A stretch of 55,834 nucleotides of DNA from Fibrobacter succinogenes (GTDB lineage Bacteria > Fibrobacterota > Fibrobacteria > Fibrobacterales > Fibrobacteraceae): assembly GCA_902799745.1 (NCBI GenBank), contig CADCBQ010000031.1, positions 1 to 55,834 on the forward strand. Direction: 5' to 3'. The notes under the pieces were generated by a model. The model ran no database searches and was not told the DNA's origin. It saw only the letters and a list, made by a program, of their open reading frames with translations. This document shows positions 1 through 9,703 of the stretch, piece by piece. A program made the position numbers and the translations under genes. The number at the start of each line of letters is the position of its first letter. Within the stretch, counting starts at the first letter, position 1.

Positions 1-585
1 TGCGTAGCCCCTTACATGGGCGCCGTCTTCAAGAACTTCGTCTTTGTCGTTGATCTTGCGAATGGCGTTTTTGAAGCCTTCGTAGGTCTTGATAGAATCC
101 TTGGTGATGCCGTGTTCAGCAAGGATGCGCTTGTTTGCAAGGACGGCACGGATATCAATAAACCAAGGAATGGAGTAGATGGTCGTGTCTTCGTCGATAT
201 GGGTCGTGTTCCAGCTGACAGGGACAAATCGGTTGGGTTGAATTTTAGAAAGTTCTTCGTTGAGCGGCTTGATTTCCTTGCGGGATGCAAAGTACGGAAT
301 CCAGGTGGTGCCAAGCTGCAAAACATCGGGGGCCTGCTGGGCTCCAGAGAGTGCTGCGGTAATGCGGTTCCAGGCTTCGCCCCAGTCAAGCACTTCGACC
401 TTGGTCGGAATGCCGGTCTTCTTGGTGTAGATTTCTAGCCGCTTTTCGAGAATTTCTTGCGGGGATGCTCCGTTGGGCATAATCCAGACGGTGAGCGGCT
501 TGCTTTTGGGAGCTGCCATTGCCGCTGTGGATGCAATGGCCATTGCTAAAATAGAATGTATAATACGGTTCATTCCGATACCCAT
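1..585 (-). CDS. Extracellular sugar-binding protein of an ABC transporter (5' part only)
   Basis: The reading frame runs off the left edge, so only the first 195 codons are visible. The start is the ATG at 585, preceded at about 8 nt by AGGAG. A signal peptide (MNRIIHSILAMAIASTAAMA after MGIG) leads into LTVWIMPNG, which is the typical first strand of family 1 solute-binding proteins. VLDWGEAWNRITAALSG, APDVLQLGTTW and YSIPWFIDIRA are hallmarks of that family. It should bind a sugar in the periplasm for an ABC importer. No permease or ATPase is in view, because the 3' side lies outside the window. The sugar cannot be told from the sequence. The family call is firm and the substrate class is inferred. 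Confidence 0.85.
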   Translation of the reverse strand, partial: MGIGMNRIIHSILAMAIASTAAMAAPKSKPLTVWIMPNGASPQEILEKRLEIYTKKTGIPTKVEVLDWGEAWNRITAALSGAQQAPDVLQLGTTWIPYFASRKEIKPLNEELSKIQPNRFVPVSWNTTHIDEDTTIYSIPWFIDIRAVLANKRILAEHGITKDSIKTYEGFKNAIRKINDKDEVLEDGAHVRGYA

Positions 586-652
586 TAGAACAACTCCTAT
601 TAATTTTCTCTTCTTGTTGATTAAACATTAAAATAACAAAAAAAATATAAAA

Positions 653-666
653 GTGACAAAAATCAC
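653..666. promoter_or_regulatory. CRP-like dyad GTGA-N6-TCAC upstream of the sugar-binding gene
   Basis: GTGA at 653-656 and TCAC at 663-666 are separated by exactly six bases, which is the core of a CRP/FNR-family site. A TATATT (-10-like, read on the minus strand) lies at 649-644, between the dyad and the gene start at 585. That places the dyad over the -35 region, closer than a classical activating position. The function is inferred from sequence alone and the outer bases of the consensus do not match. Confidence 0.3.
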
Positions 667-864
667 GAATTTGCACCCCCATATTTGTAGTCTAAATTGG
701 AATAGAATCTCTTAAACCTGTTTGTAAACTTTGTAAAACAAATAACTGGGGATACAAAATTAAAAAAAGAGAATTTTTTGGGGGTATCTCACCAAAGAAT
801 CATTTTTTAGTTATATTTTTCTTGTCGTAAGAAAACGATAAACAACCCTTAAGGAGTTAATAAA

Positions 865-1299
865 ATGAAAAAAGGTATCATTACCCTTCTCTGCGCCGGC
901 ATGATCGTTCTTTCCGGCTGCTATGGCAAGTACGCATGCTTCAACAAGTTGCTCGCTTGGAACGGCACCCTTGGTAACAAGTGGCTCAACTCCATCGTGC
1001 ACTTCGGCATGAACATCATCCCGGTTTACGGTATCGCCCTGTTCGTGGACTTCCTCGTCCTCAACACTGTCGAATTCTGGACTGGCTCCAACCCGCTCGC
1101 TTCTGGCGACTCCTACTATGAAAAGGACGCTCAGGGCAACGAAATTGCCGCTGTCAAGAATGCTGACGGTTCTATGACTGTCGAAATGACCACCGCTGCT
1201 GGCGAAAAGGCCGTTATGACCCTCCAGCGCGATGAAAACGTTATCCGCGCCCTCGACGCCGAAGGTAACGTTGTCGCTCAGCGTGAACTCGACAAGTAA
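865..1299 (+). CDS. DUF3332-family lipoprotein
   Basis: This is a 144-residue protein. AAGGAG lies 9 nt before the ATG. The signal peptide ends in a lipobox (VLSGC, Cys18), so it is probably lipid-anchored. The segment with WLNSIVHFGMNIIPVYGIA and FVDFLVLNTVEFWTGSNPL matches my recollection of the DUF3332 family, small exported proteins of unknown function. A hydrophobic stretch around residues 50-70 could touch the membrane. The C-terminal half is acidic and beta-rich. The gene stands alone, with TATATT at 812-817 as a possible -10 and a strong terminator after it. Confidence 0.75.
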   Translation: MKKGIITLLCAGMIVLSGCYGKYACFNKLLAWNGTLGNKWLNSIVHFGMNIIPVYGIALFVDFLVLNTVEFWTGSNPLASGDSYYEKDAQGNEIAAVKNADGSMTVEMTTAAGEKAVMTLQRDENVIRALDAEGNVVAQRELDK

Positions 1300-1323
1300 T
1301 TTCTTACTTGATTGATTTTCAAG

Positions 1324-1352
1324 GACCTTGGCTTATGCCGAGGTCTTTTTTT
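1324..1352 (+). terminator. Rho-independent terminator after the DUF3332 gene
   Basis: A 9-bp stem (GACCTTGGC / GCCGAGGTC, one G-T pair) with loop TTAT is followed by an uninterrupted run of T to 1352. Confidence 0.9.
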
Positions 1353-1365
1353 ATTGATTTTATTA

Positions 1366-1377
1366 TATATTTAGGCT
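1366..1377 (+). promoter_or_regulatory. Putative leaderless promoter: TATATT, 6 nt, ATG
   Basis: TATATT at 1366-1371 is followed by six bases and then the ATG at 1378. No Shine-Dalgarno sequence is present. If TATATT is the -10 element, transcription would start at or next to the A of ATG. The same spacing recurs at 12603, 21640, 32653, 37315 and 48310. No convincing -35 element is visible here. Confidence 0.5.
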
Positions 1378-2082
1378 ATGCTTAGGCGTGTGTGCTATAT
1401 GACGGTGCTTTTGGCCGCATTTTTGCTGATGTCTTGCGTGAAAGACGACATCAGGCGTGGAAACGATGCGTTGCGCATCGGGGACTACGACCGCGCTATC
1501 GCCAATTTTTCAAAAGCGCTTGATTCTGACCCGGCCAATCGCGATGCCCGTTACGGGCTTGCCCTTTCGTATTATGCCGAGGCCGAAGACGCGGAACGCC
1601 TAAAGGATTCCTCGTTTGCCCGTTGGAACAGGACTGCTCACGAATTCAAGATTCTTTCTGCGCTGGACAGTAGCGGAAGCATCGATGCCAATTATTCTAC
1701 CTGTTTGTTCTACTTGGCGCGCGTCACCTTAAACCACGATGCCTCTGCAAATGTGTTGCCGCTGCTGAATAAATCGATTCAATTAGATAGCTTGAACTTT
1801 TTCAGCCATAACTTGAAGGGCCTGATTCTTGCGCAAAGCGGAAATGTCGAAGATGTCAATAACGCAAAGAACATATTCATTCATATTGTAACTCGCGAAC
1901 CGCAGTTTGTTTCCGCTTATATTAACCTCGGAAATATTTATTGGGACGAGGGCGACGTGGAGTCCGCTTGGGATACCTGGTCTGCGGGCTTGCAGAAGGC
2001 ACCGACGAACAAGTCCCTGATATACTGGACGCGGGTTGCCGAAGATTCCTTGAAGTCGATGGTGCTTTCGGGTAGACTATGA
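1378..2082 (+). CDS. TPR-repeat lipoprotein
   Basis: This 234-residue protein has a signal peptide ending in a lipobox (LLMSC, Cys20). Tetratricopeptide repeats follow: one around residues 29-62 (GDYDRAIANFSKALDSDPAN) and a clear one near residues 178-212 (AYINLGNIYWDEGDVESAW). The region between is helical with weaker repeats. TPR lipoproteins usually scaffold envelope protein complexes. The gene overlaps the next gene, a kinase, by 4 nt (ATGA), so the two are translationally coupled. It may be the envelope-side partner or sensor of that kinase (inference). No Shine-Dalgarno is visible before the ATG. Confidence 0.8.
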   Translation: MLRRVCYMTVLLAAFLLMSCVKDDIRRGNDALRIGDYDRAIANFSKALDSDPANRDARYGLALSYYAEAEDAERLKDSSFARWNRTAHEFKILSALDSSGSIDANYSTCLFYLARVTLNHDASANVLPLLNKSIQLDSLNFFSHNLKGLILAQSGNVEDVNNAKNIFIHIVTREPQFVSAYINLGNIYWDEGDVESAWDTWSAGLQKAPTNKSLIYWTRVAEDSLKSMVLSGRL

Positions 2083-3236
2083 GCGTAAAAGGCGAAAAGT
2101 CTACGGTAAGCATTCTGGATAGGGCTTGCGGTTGCGCCCTGTTGCATCAGGGTGGAGAAGCCGATGTATATGCACTTGCGTGCGGCGATGAACGGTATGC
2201 GCTGAAATGGTATCATAAGGGTTGCCGTTTTGATGCTTCTGTCGTAGATCGTTTAAGGCACTTGAATATTCCCGGACTTTACCGAGTGCGTGAGTCGGGG
2301 ACCCGTGAGAATACGCCTTACCTGGTTTATGATTTTATTGAAGGAGTGTCTTCGACTGAAACCAGCATGCCGGTGGCGGTCGCCTTGAAACTTTTACGCG
2401 GGGTCGCACAGACTTTGGATGCCCTGGAAAAAGAGGGAATTCACCATGGCGACATCAGTCCTGCGAACGTGTTGCTTTGCAAGGCAGGTAATGGTCTACA
2501 GGCAACCTTGATCGATTGTGGAATCGTGGGGCCTGGCACCTTGACCTATGCAGCTCCGGAACGCTTCCAGGGAAAATGTGCCAGTACACAAAGCGACCTT
2601 TACAGTATGGGCTTGCTTTTGTTCCGTTGGGTTGCCGGTCAGGATCTGCTTGAATCCGAAGGTTACGATGATATCGCTTCGCGAGCCCTTGCAATCGAGT
2701 CAGTCGATGTGACTTCGCGCCTTTACGAATTGGATTGTTGCAATGCACAGGAACTTTCGGCTCTTGAACCTTTATGGAAGTCCCTTTTGCGTGTTAGGCC
2801 CGAGGACCGGGCCGAAGATTTTGATGAACTTGATGAACTGATCGAAATCGCAATTTCATCTATTGCGGTAGGCGAAGTGACCGTCCAGACGGCCCTGCAG
2901 AAGTTTGCTAGCGAAGGTTCAATTGAAAAAATGGGGCAAAAATTCCCGGTCGAGGAAAATTCGGCTTTCCCGTATCGCAAATATGACGCTGAAAACAAAA
3001 AAATTAACTTAAAAATTGCCATTTTGGCTCTTTCCGGACTTATATTAATTGCAATGGCGTTTTTTGCCTATGTTGGAACCAAAAGTTCCGACATCGACGA
3101 AACGGGAAACTTGTTGCTTCTGAAATCCAGGAGCCTGGATTCGGTTGAACCGGAAGAAGAAAACAGCTTGAATACTGCATCTGATTCGGTTCCGCCAGCA
3201 ATGCTGAAAGATTTACCTACGCCAGTATCGGAATAG
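2079..3236 (+). CDS. Membrane-anchored Hanks-type Ser/Thr kinase with variant motifs
   Basis: This 385-residue protein has an N-terminal eukaryotic-like kinase fold (about 20-255). Visible elements are a glycine loop (HQGGEADVYA), the ATP-binding Lys43 (ALKWY), catalytic loop HGDISPANVLL (Asp125, Asn130), metal-binding Asp146 in LIDCG (canonical DFG), APE near 161 and Asp173 (SDLYSMG). All key catalytic residues are present, so it could be active, but HRD has become HGD and DFG has become DCG. One membrane helix lies at about 309-329 (IAILALSGLILIAMAFFAYV), followed by about 55 extracytoplasmic residues. It overlaps the TPR lipoprotein and lies 18 nt before a sigma-54 activator, so it probably relays an envelope signal to that regulator. 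The target is inferred from context only. Confidence 0.8.
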   Translation: MSVKGEKSTVSILDRACGCALLHQGGEADVYALACGDERYALKWYHKGCRFDASVVDRLRHLNIPGLYRVRESGTRENTPYLVYDFIEGVSSTETSMPVAVALKLLRGVAQTLDALEKEGIHHGDISPANVLLCKAGNGLQATLIDCGIVGPGTLTYAAPERFQGKCASTQSDLYSMGLLLFRWVAGQDLLESEGYDDIASRALAIESVDVTSRLYELDCCNAQELSALEPLWKSLLRVRPEDRAEDFDELDELIEIAISSIAVGEVTVQTALQKFASEGSIEKMGQKFPVEENSAFPYRKYDAENKKINLKIAILALSGLILIAMAFFAYVGTKSSDIDETGNLLLLKSRSLDSVEPEEENSLNTASDSVPPAMLKDLPTPVSE

Positions 3237-3254
3237 TTTTGAAAGAGGTTTCGC

Positions 3255-4709
3255 ATGAAGTCAGAATCGATGCTAGCTACAGAAAAAATGCTGGATGTCG
3301 TAAGAATCCTGTTGGACGAAGTCCAACCGGAATCGCTTTTTGTGAAAATCCTTGAAGTGGCAAAGAATGTGTTGCATGCCGATGCCGCGGTCTTGGATAA
3401 CGGTGGCGAGAATGCGATCCACTTGAGTAATCCTGAAAATGTTTCCATTTCGATTTCTGCTATAAAGCAGGCGAAGCGTGAAAAGAAAGCGGTTGTATGG
3501 AATCAGCTCGATGACGATTCCGCCGACCTTTCGAAGTCGATTGTACAAAACCAGCTCACAAGTATTATGGTGTCGCCTTTCCGCACGCCCGAAAGCGAAG
3601 CTGGTTACCTGTACTTGCAGCGCGCTGCCCGCGAAGAACCTTTTACTGAAGATGATAGCGCCTTGTTCGATTCGTTCGTGATGGTGTGCGAAAAATTCGC
3701 CTTTGCCGCCTTCGACCGCCTGCGTGACAAGGAATCGCTGAATATTTTAAGGAACGTCATCCGCAAAGATGGCATTGTGTATTCAAGCAAGGTGATGTCC
3801 AACTTGATTGCCCTTGCTGATAAATTGGCGGGGCTTCCGATGCCGGTGATTATCCGTGGCGAAACGGGAACTGGTAAAGAAGTCATCGCGCGTTACATTC
3901 ACAGGCATAGTCCGCGTGCAGACAAACCCTTTGTGGCGGTGAATTGCGGAGCTATTCCGGAACACTTGATGGAATCTCTTTTGTTCGGGCATGCCAAGGG
4001 CTCGTTTACGGGTGCCATCGAAAACCGCAAGGGTTTCTTTGAAGAGGCCGATGGCGGAACGATTTTCCTCGACGAAATTGGCGAACTGCCCATGAACATG
4101 CAGGTGAAACTTTTGCGCGTGTTGCAGGAAAAGCATATTACCCGTGTGGGCGACAATCGTGAAATCCCGGTAAATGTGCGCATCATCAGTGCAACGCATG
4201 TCGACTTGGAAGAGGCTGTCAAGGCCAAACGCTTTAGGGAAGATCTGTACTTCCGCATCCAGGTAATGCCTGTCGAAATGCCTCCCTTAAGGGAACGTGG
4301 GCAAGATGTGGTGCTCTTGGCCGAAGAATTCCTGACCCGTTACGGGGCGGAATATGGTCGCGGCAAATACCACTTGAGCCGCAATGCCGAAAAGGCGATG
4401 CTCGGCTACCATTGGCCAGGCAATGTGCGTGAACTCGAAAACAAGGTGCAGAAGGCCTTGGTGCAGGCAGTTCATGGTGTAATCCAGCCGGCTGATTTGG
4501 GGCTGGGCGATGTCCAGGCGCAAGCTAAGGAATCTCCGCGTACGCTTAAAGAGGCTCGCGAAATCGTGGAACGTGAAGTCATTAGCAGGGCTCTTTCCGA
4601 CAGTAACGCGAATTTAACGCTTGCGGCGACGATTCTTGGAATCGACCGTAAGGTTCTGCGCGAAATAATGGAACGTTTGGGAATAAAAAAGGAAGACTAT
4701 AAAAAATAA
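3255..4709 (+). CDS. GAF-domain sigma-54-dependent transcriptional activator
   Basis: This 484-residue bacterial enhancer-binding protein starts at an ATG preceded by GAGG. Residues 10-160 look like a GAF sensory domain. The AAA+ domain follows, with Walker A GETGTGKE (202-209), a sigma-54 contact loop GSFTGA (249-254, consensus GAFTGA) and Walker B GGTIFLDE (267-274). The C-terminus (about 435-484) is a Fis-type helix-turn-helix (LAATILGIDRKVLREIM). There is no receiver domain, so control should come through GAF or a partner such as the adjacent kinase. A matching sigma-54 promoter sits 58 nt after the stop codon, suggesting that the next two genes are direct targets. Confidence 0.93.
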   Translation: MKSESMLATEKMLDVVRILLDEVQPESLFVKILEVAKNVLHADAAVLDNGGENAIHLSNPENVSISISAIKQAKREKKAVVWNQLDDDSADLSKSIVQNQLTSIMVSPFRTPESEAGYLYLQRAAREEPFTEDDSALFDSFVMVCEKFAFAAFDRLRDKESLNILRNVIRKDGIVYSSKVMSNLIALADKLAGLPMPVIIRGETGTGKEVIARYIHRHSPRADKPFVAVNCGAIPEHLMESLLFGHAKGSFTGAIENRKGFFEEADGGTIFLDEIGELPMNMQVKLLRVLQEKHITRVGDNREIPVNVRIISATHVDLEEAVKAKRFREDLYFRIQVMPVEMPPLRERGQDVVLLAEEFLTRYGAEYGRGKYHLSRNAEKAMLGYHWPGNVRELENKVQKALVQAVHGVIQPADLGLGDVQAQAKESPRTLKEAREIVEREVISRALSDSNANLTLAATILGIDRKVLREIMERLGIKKEDYKK

Positions 4710-4728
4710 TTATATATTTAGGGAGCTG

Positions 4729-4748
4729 GCCGGTGAGAAATTGCCGGT
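4729..4748 (+). repeat. GCCGGT direct repeat, 14-nt period, upstream of the sigma-54 promoter
   Basis: GCCGGT occurs at 4729-4734 and 4743-4748 with 8 bases between. It lies about 55 bases upstream of the predicted transcription start, in the short gap after the activator gene. It could be a site for that activator, though such sites usually lie farther upstream. Low confidence. Confidence 0.3.
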
Positions 4749-4766
4749 ATAGGCCCGAAAGGACTT

Positions 4767-4783
4767 TTGGCACGGAATTTGCA
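4767..4783 (+). promoter_or_regulatory. Sigma-54 (-24/-12) promoter
   Basis: The sequence TTGGCACGGAATTTGCA matches the consensus YTGGCACGNNNNTTGCW at every fixed position. GG is at 4769-4770 (-24) and GC at 4781-4782 (-12), giving a predicted start at about 4794, one base before the ATG at 4795. It follows directly on the gene for a sigma-54 activator. The match is seen directly; the exact +1 is calculated from known spacing. Confidence 0.9.
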
Positions 4784-4794
4784 AGAGATTGAGT

Positions 4795-5247
4795 ATGAAA
4801 ACGACTATTCTCATATCGACAATCATGATGGCTGCGGCACTTAGCTTTGCTGCACCGTCTTCAGTGCGTCCGGAGTCTTCTGTCCCGACCCCCGTCGAAA
4901 AAGCCGAAATTTCGCGTGATACGCAGAATTTAGGTGCTAAAGAAAGCGCAGATTGGCAAAAATTGCGTGCAGAACGTCGTGCTGCCCGAGAACAAATCCT
5001 TACGGACTTGCGTAATAGTTCCGCCGCAGAAAAGAAAAATATCCGCCAAGAAGTCTCGAAAAAACGGGACGAAAAGACTCACTTTGAGGGGGGAATCCCG
5101 AAAAATCAATCTCGCGAACGTCGTCCTTTTTATGAGCAACCCGAGTCTCACCAAATGAACCCGATGCGAGAAATGCCCCATGGTCCGGCTCCGGCTCCAA
5201 TGAATCCCATGAACCAAATGAAGCCGATGGACCATCCCCATCGCTAA
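4795..5247 (+). CDS. Small exported protein, Met/Pro-rich C-terminus
   Basis: This protein has 150 residues from the ATG at 4795. An in-frame TTG at 4789 lies upstream of the predicted sigma-54 transcription start and is rejected. A signal peptide (MKTTILISTIMMAAALSFAA) is followed by a charged helical middle rich in Arg, Glu and Lys (about 40-95). The tail holds repeated Met-Pro and Asn-Pro motifs (NPMREMPHGP, NPMNQMKPMDHPHR). The Met/His-rich tail could bind metal such as copper, but this is speculation. I do not recognise a family. It is the first gene behind the sigma-54 promoter and directly abuts the barrel gene that follows. Confidence 0.7.
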   Translation: MKTTILISTIMMAAALSFAAPSSVRPESSVPTPVEKAEISRDTQNLGAKESADWQKLRAERRAAREQILTDLRNSSAAEKKNIRQEVSKKRDEKTHFEGGIPKNQSRERRPFYEQPESHQMNPMREMPHGPAPAPMNPMNQMKPMDHPHR

Positions 5248-6564
5248 ATGCGTTTCATCGCCATAGTGCTTTTGCTGCTTACGTCTTTGCTTTTTGCCGA
5301 GACGCAAGAATCTGTGTACTATCGCGCCATGAAGGCCGAAGAAGCGGGCAATGTGTCGGCAGCCCTTGCCGCGTTTGAAGAAGCGGTACAGATTCCGGGC
5401 CCCTATACAGAAGAAATTCGCGAAATTATCAACGAGTATTATAAAGCTCTCGGTACGACTACGGATGCAAAAAGTCCGTGGTCGCTTCGTTTTTTAGGTG
5501 ATATCGGTTTTTACGGTTTGCATTATAATGAATATGGCGGCGTAGAGAAAGTCAGCGAAACTGGTGGCGACATCTTCTTTTCGCTGACGCCGTTTATCGA
5601 TTATTCTGCGGGCAACTGGATCCATTCTTTTGGGCTTGGCTTTTCGGGCGACTGGTTTGTGGCAAATGATGACATGCCCGTACTCGATACGAACGATTGG
5701 AATATCTCGGTGGGACTTGAATATTCCTTGGTCGGCAAATCCCTGCTGCTTGATGTGGGAGCGGATATCAAGGTTGTCGAAGGTGCTTATGTTTCGCCCA
5801 ATTTTTTTGCATGGGTAGAACGCGATTTTTACCGATTTGAAAAGCAGCGTGTCGGTGCGGCGGTGTGGGGCTACTATGATCCCGATGGTCCGCTTTCGTT
5901 TGCGTTGTATGGCGCCTGGCACAGGACTGTTCCTTATGGCTTGAACGGCTCAGCTTATGTGGGCGCACGTTTTGAGGCGGATTCTGCGGTTGATTTCGTA
6001 AAATTTGTCGAATCGTATAATAGTGCGCTCGATGAGTTGGAAGAAGAGGATAACGGGGAACAATGGAACCCGTATTGGGCTGGAAGTTATCCTATGTACG
6101 GGAACTGGCAAAACCCGATGCAGGTTTGTCTGGAAAACTATGGACCGGAGTGTTACAACTGGAATGTTGGAAAATTGGATTCCATGTATTGGACTCAACG
6201 GAACGCTCCGCAAAATACGGAAACGAAAGTTCGTGTTTCTATTCCTAGGTATTATGCCAAGTGGTTTGGTCCGACGCTCCGTTCGCAGGTCTCTTATAAA
6301 TTCAGACGCAATATAACACTTGAAGCGAAACTCAACCTGTTCTATGGATTTGTCTTGGATGGCCCTGATAGTGATTATGAAAAAATGGGGAAGTTGAGTG
6401 CTTCGTGGGGAACGATGCTCTATTGGAAACCGAATGCGTTGACGCTTTATTTGGGTGCGGAACAGTTCTATAAGCATTATAGCTTGTCGGAATATTATAT
6501 TGGAATTTATCCAAGAAATACAATATTGAGCGAACTGAAAGTTGGCTTCAAGTGGGAAATTTAA
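5248..6564 (+). CDS. Outer-membrane beta-barrel protein
   Basis: This 438-residue protein has signal peptide MRFIAIVLLLLTSLLFA. A short TPR-like helical segment (YYRAMKAEEAGNVSAALAAF) follows at about 24-60. The rest alternates polar and aromatic residues as in a transmembrane barrel, ending in YIGIYPRNTILSELKVGFKWEI with a hydrophobic last strand. The ATG follows the TAA of the preceding gene with no gap and no Shine-Dalgarno, so it depends on translational coupling. It should share the sigma-54 promoter at 4767. Function unknown. Confidence 0.7.
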   Translation: MRFIAIVLLLLTSLLFAETQESVYYRAMKAEEAGNVSAALAAFEEAVQIPGPYTEEIREIINEYYKALGTTTDAKSPWSLRFLGDIGFYGLHYNEYGGVEKVSETGGDIFFSLTPFIDYSAGNWIHSFGLGFSGDWFVANDDMPVLDTNDWNISVGLEYSLVGKSLLLDVGADIKVVEGAYVSPNFFAWVERDFYRFEKQRVGAAVWGYYDPDGPLSFALYGAWHRTVPYGLNGSAYVGARFEADSAVDFVKFVESYNSALDELEEEDNGEQWNPYWAGSYPMYGNWQNPMQVCLENYGPECYNWNVGKLDSMYWTQRNAPQNTETKVRVSIPRYYAKWFGPTLRSQVSYKFRRNITLEAKLNLFYGFVLDGPDSDYEKMGKLSASWGTMLYWKPNALTLYLGAEQFYKHYSLSEYYIGIYPRNTILSELKVGFKWEI

Positions 6565-6569
6565 AAACG

Positions 6570-6598
6570 AAAAAAGCAGGACTTAGTCCTGCTTTTTT
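6570..6598. terminator. Bidirectional terminator between the barrel gene and tRNA-Ala
   Basis: AAAAAAGCAGGAC / GTCCTGCTTTTTT with loop TTA is nearly symmetrical, with an A-run on one side and a T-run on the other. It can end transcription of the plus-strand barrel gene and of the minus-strand tRNA. Confidence 0.92.
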
Positions 6599-6599
6599 A

Positions 6600-6672
6600 T
6601 GGAGATAGTGGGAGTCGAACCCATGACCTACAGATTGCGAACCTGTCGCTCTACCAACTGAGCTATATCCCC
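6600..6672 (-). tRNA. tRNA-Ala (anticodon CGC)
   Basis: The minus strand folds into a complete 73-nt cloverleaf. The acceptor stem is GGGGATA/TATCTCC with discriminator A. The D arm is GCTCAGTTGGTAGAGC, the anticodon loop TTCGCAA with anticodon CGC, and the T arm contains GGGTTCGACTCCC. The G3-U70 wobble, the main alanine identity element, is present. CCA is not encoded. It reads the codon GCG. It lies 30 nt downstream of the polyprenyl synthase gene in the same direction and may be co-transcribed with it. Confidence 0.96.
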
Positions 6673-6702
6673 AGGATGTAGGCGCAATATAACTTATTTT
6701 GA

Positions 6703-7706
6703 CTAGTTCCCGCGGTTGTCCATCGAAGAGAACATCTGGATGATTTCTTCGGTGAAGAGAGAACCGGGTAGACTTTGTGCGATTTCAAGAGCTTTTTCAA
6801 GATGGTCTTGGGCGTTTGCCTTTGCCTTCTTGAAAGCGCTTTTCTCGTTCAACTTTTCAATGATTTTTTCGGGAACGCCGGCTTGATCTGCTTTAGCAAT
6901 TAACGCTTCCATGTCGGAGCGTTCCTGTGCGCTGCAGCCGTCAAAGTAGTACAGCAACGGGAGCGTAATCAGGCCGTTTCCGAGATCGGTGAACTTTGCC
7001 TTGTCCAAATTCTTGCTGCCAAAACCGTAATCCAAAAGGTCGTCGACGATTTGGAAGGCGATTCCGAAGTGGCTTCCCATTTGGGCGCACTTGTCAATAT
7101 TTTCTTTGTTAAAACCGGCAAGGATTGCACCGATGCGTGCTGCCGCAGCGATTAAGGAGGCTGTCTTGCCGTCGATAATGCGGTCGTATTCTTCGAACGA
7201 AAGACGCATGTTTCCGGACTGGTCCAGCTCCAAAATTTCGCCAGCGATTAATTTGTCTGCAGCCTTGGAAAGAACCGTGGGAATGTCGTGCGACTCTTCG
7301 TCGATGACGCACTGCATTGCCTGCGAAAGTACATAGTCGCCAATGAGCACGGCTACCTGCGTGCCCCATTCCTTGTGGGCGGTCTTCTGTCCGCGGCGAA
7401 TGTCTGTGCCGTCGATAATATCGTCGTGCACTAGGCTTGCGAGGTGCAAAAGTTCAATGCCTGCGCAAGCATGTGCTACGCGAAGATTGTCGGGCTTCTG
7501 TGTGCCGCTCTGAGCGATGAGGCAGAGTAGCGTAGAACGGATGCGCTTGCCTTTGCGCTGGAACAGCGATTCCAAGCGTTCGCCGATTCCTGCAGGAGCG
7601 TTCTTGGCAACACCGAAAATAACCTGCTCGGTAAGGCCCAATTGTTCTTGGACGAGTGCGCGTGCCTGAGTCAGCACGGTCTGAAAATCTGCTTTTGTCG
7701 GCGCCA

Positions 7707-7707
<1 letters not shown>
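6703..7707 (-). CDS. ispB: Polyprenyl (octaprenyl-type) diphosphate synthase
   Basis: This 334-residue trans-prenyltransferase has both aspartate-rich motifs, DDIID (first, in LVHDDIIDG) and DDLLD (second, in FQIVDDLLDYG), plus the GKRIRSTL substrate-binding region. It condenses isopentenyl diphosphate onto allylic diphosphates to make the quinone side chain. The chain length cannot be read from the sequence, so the symbol is by family resemblance. Its ATG shares one base with the gyrB stop (TAATG), so it is translationally coupled to gyrB. Confidence 0.85.
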
Positions 7708-9647
<1,940 letters not shown>

Positions 9648-9703
9648 TTACCTTGTTTTCTTCTTCTAAATTCTTGATGCCCGTGGGCCTTTTTAACATG
9701 CTT

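Noticed and set aside
6600..6702. tRNA-Ala 3' end as an integration site for a mobile element
   Set aside because: No integrase of phage type, direct repeat or foreign-looking genes lie next to it.
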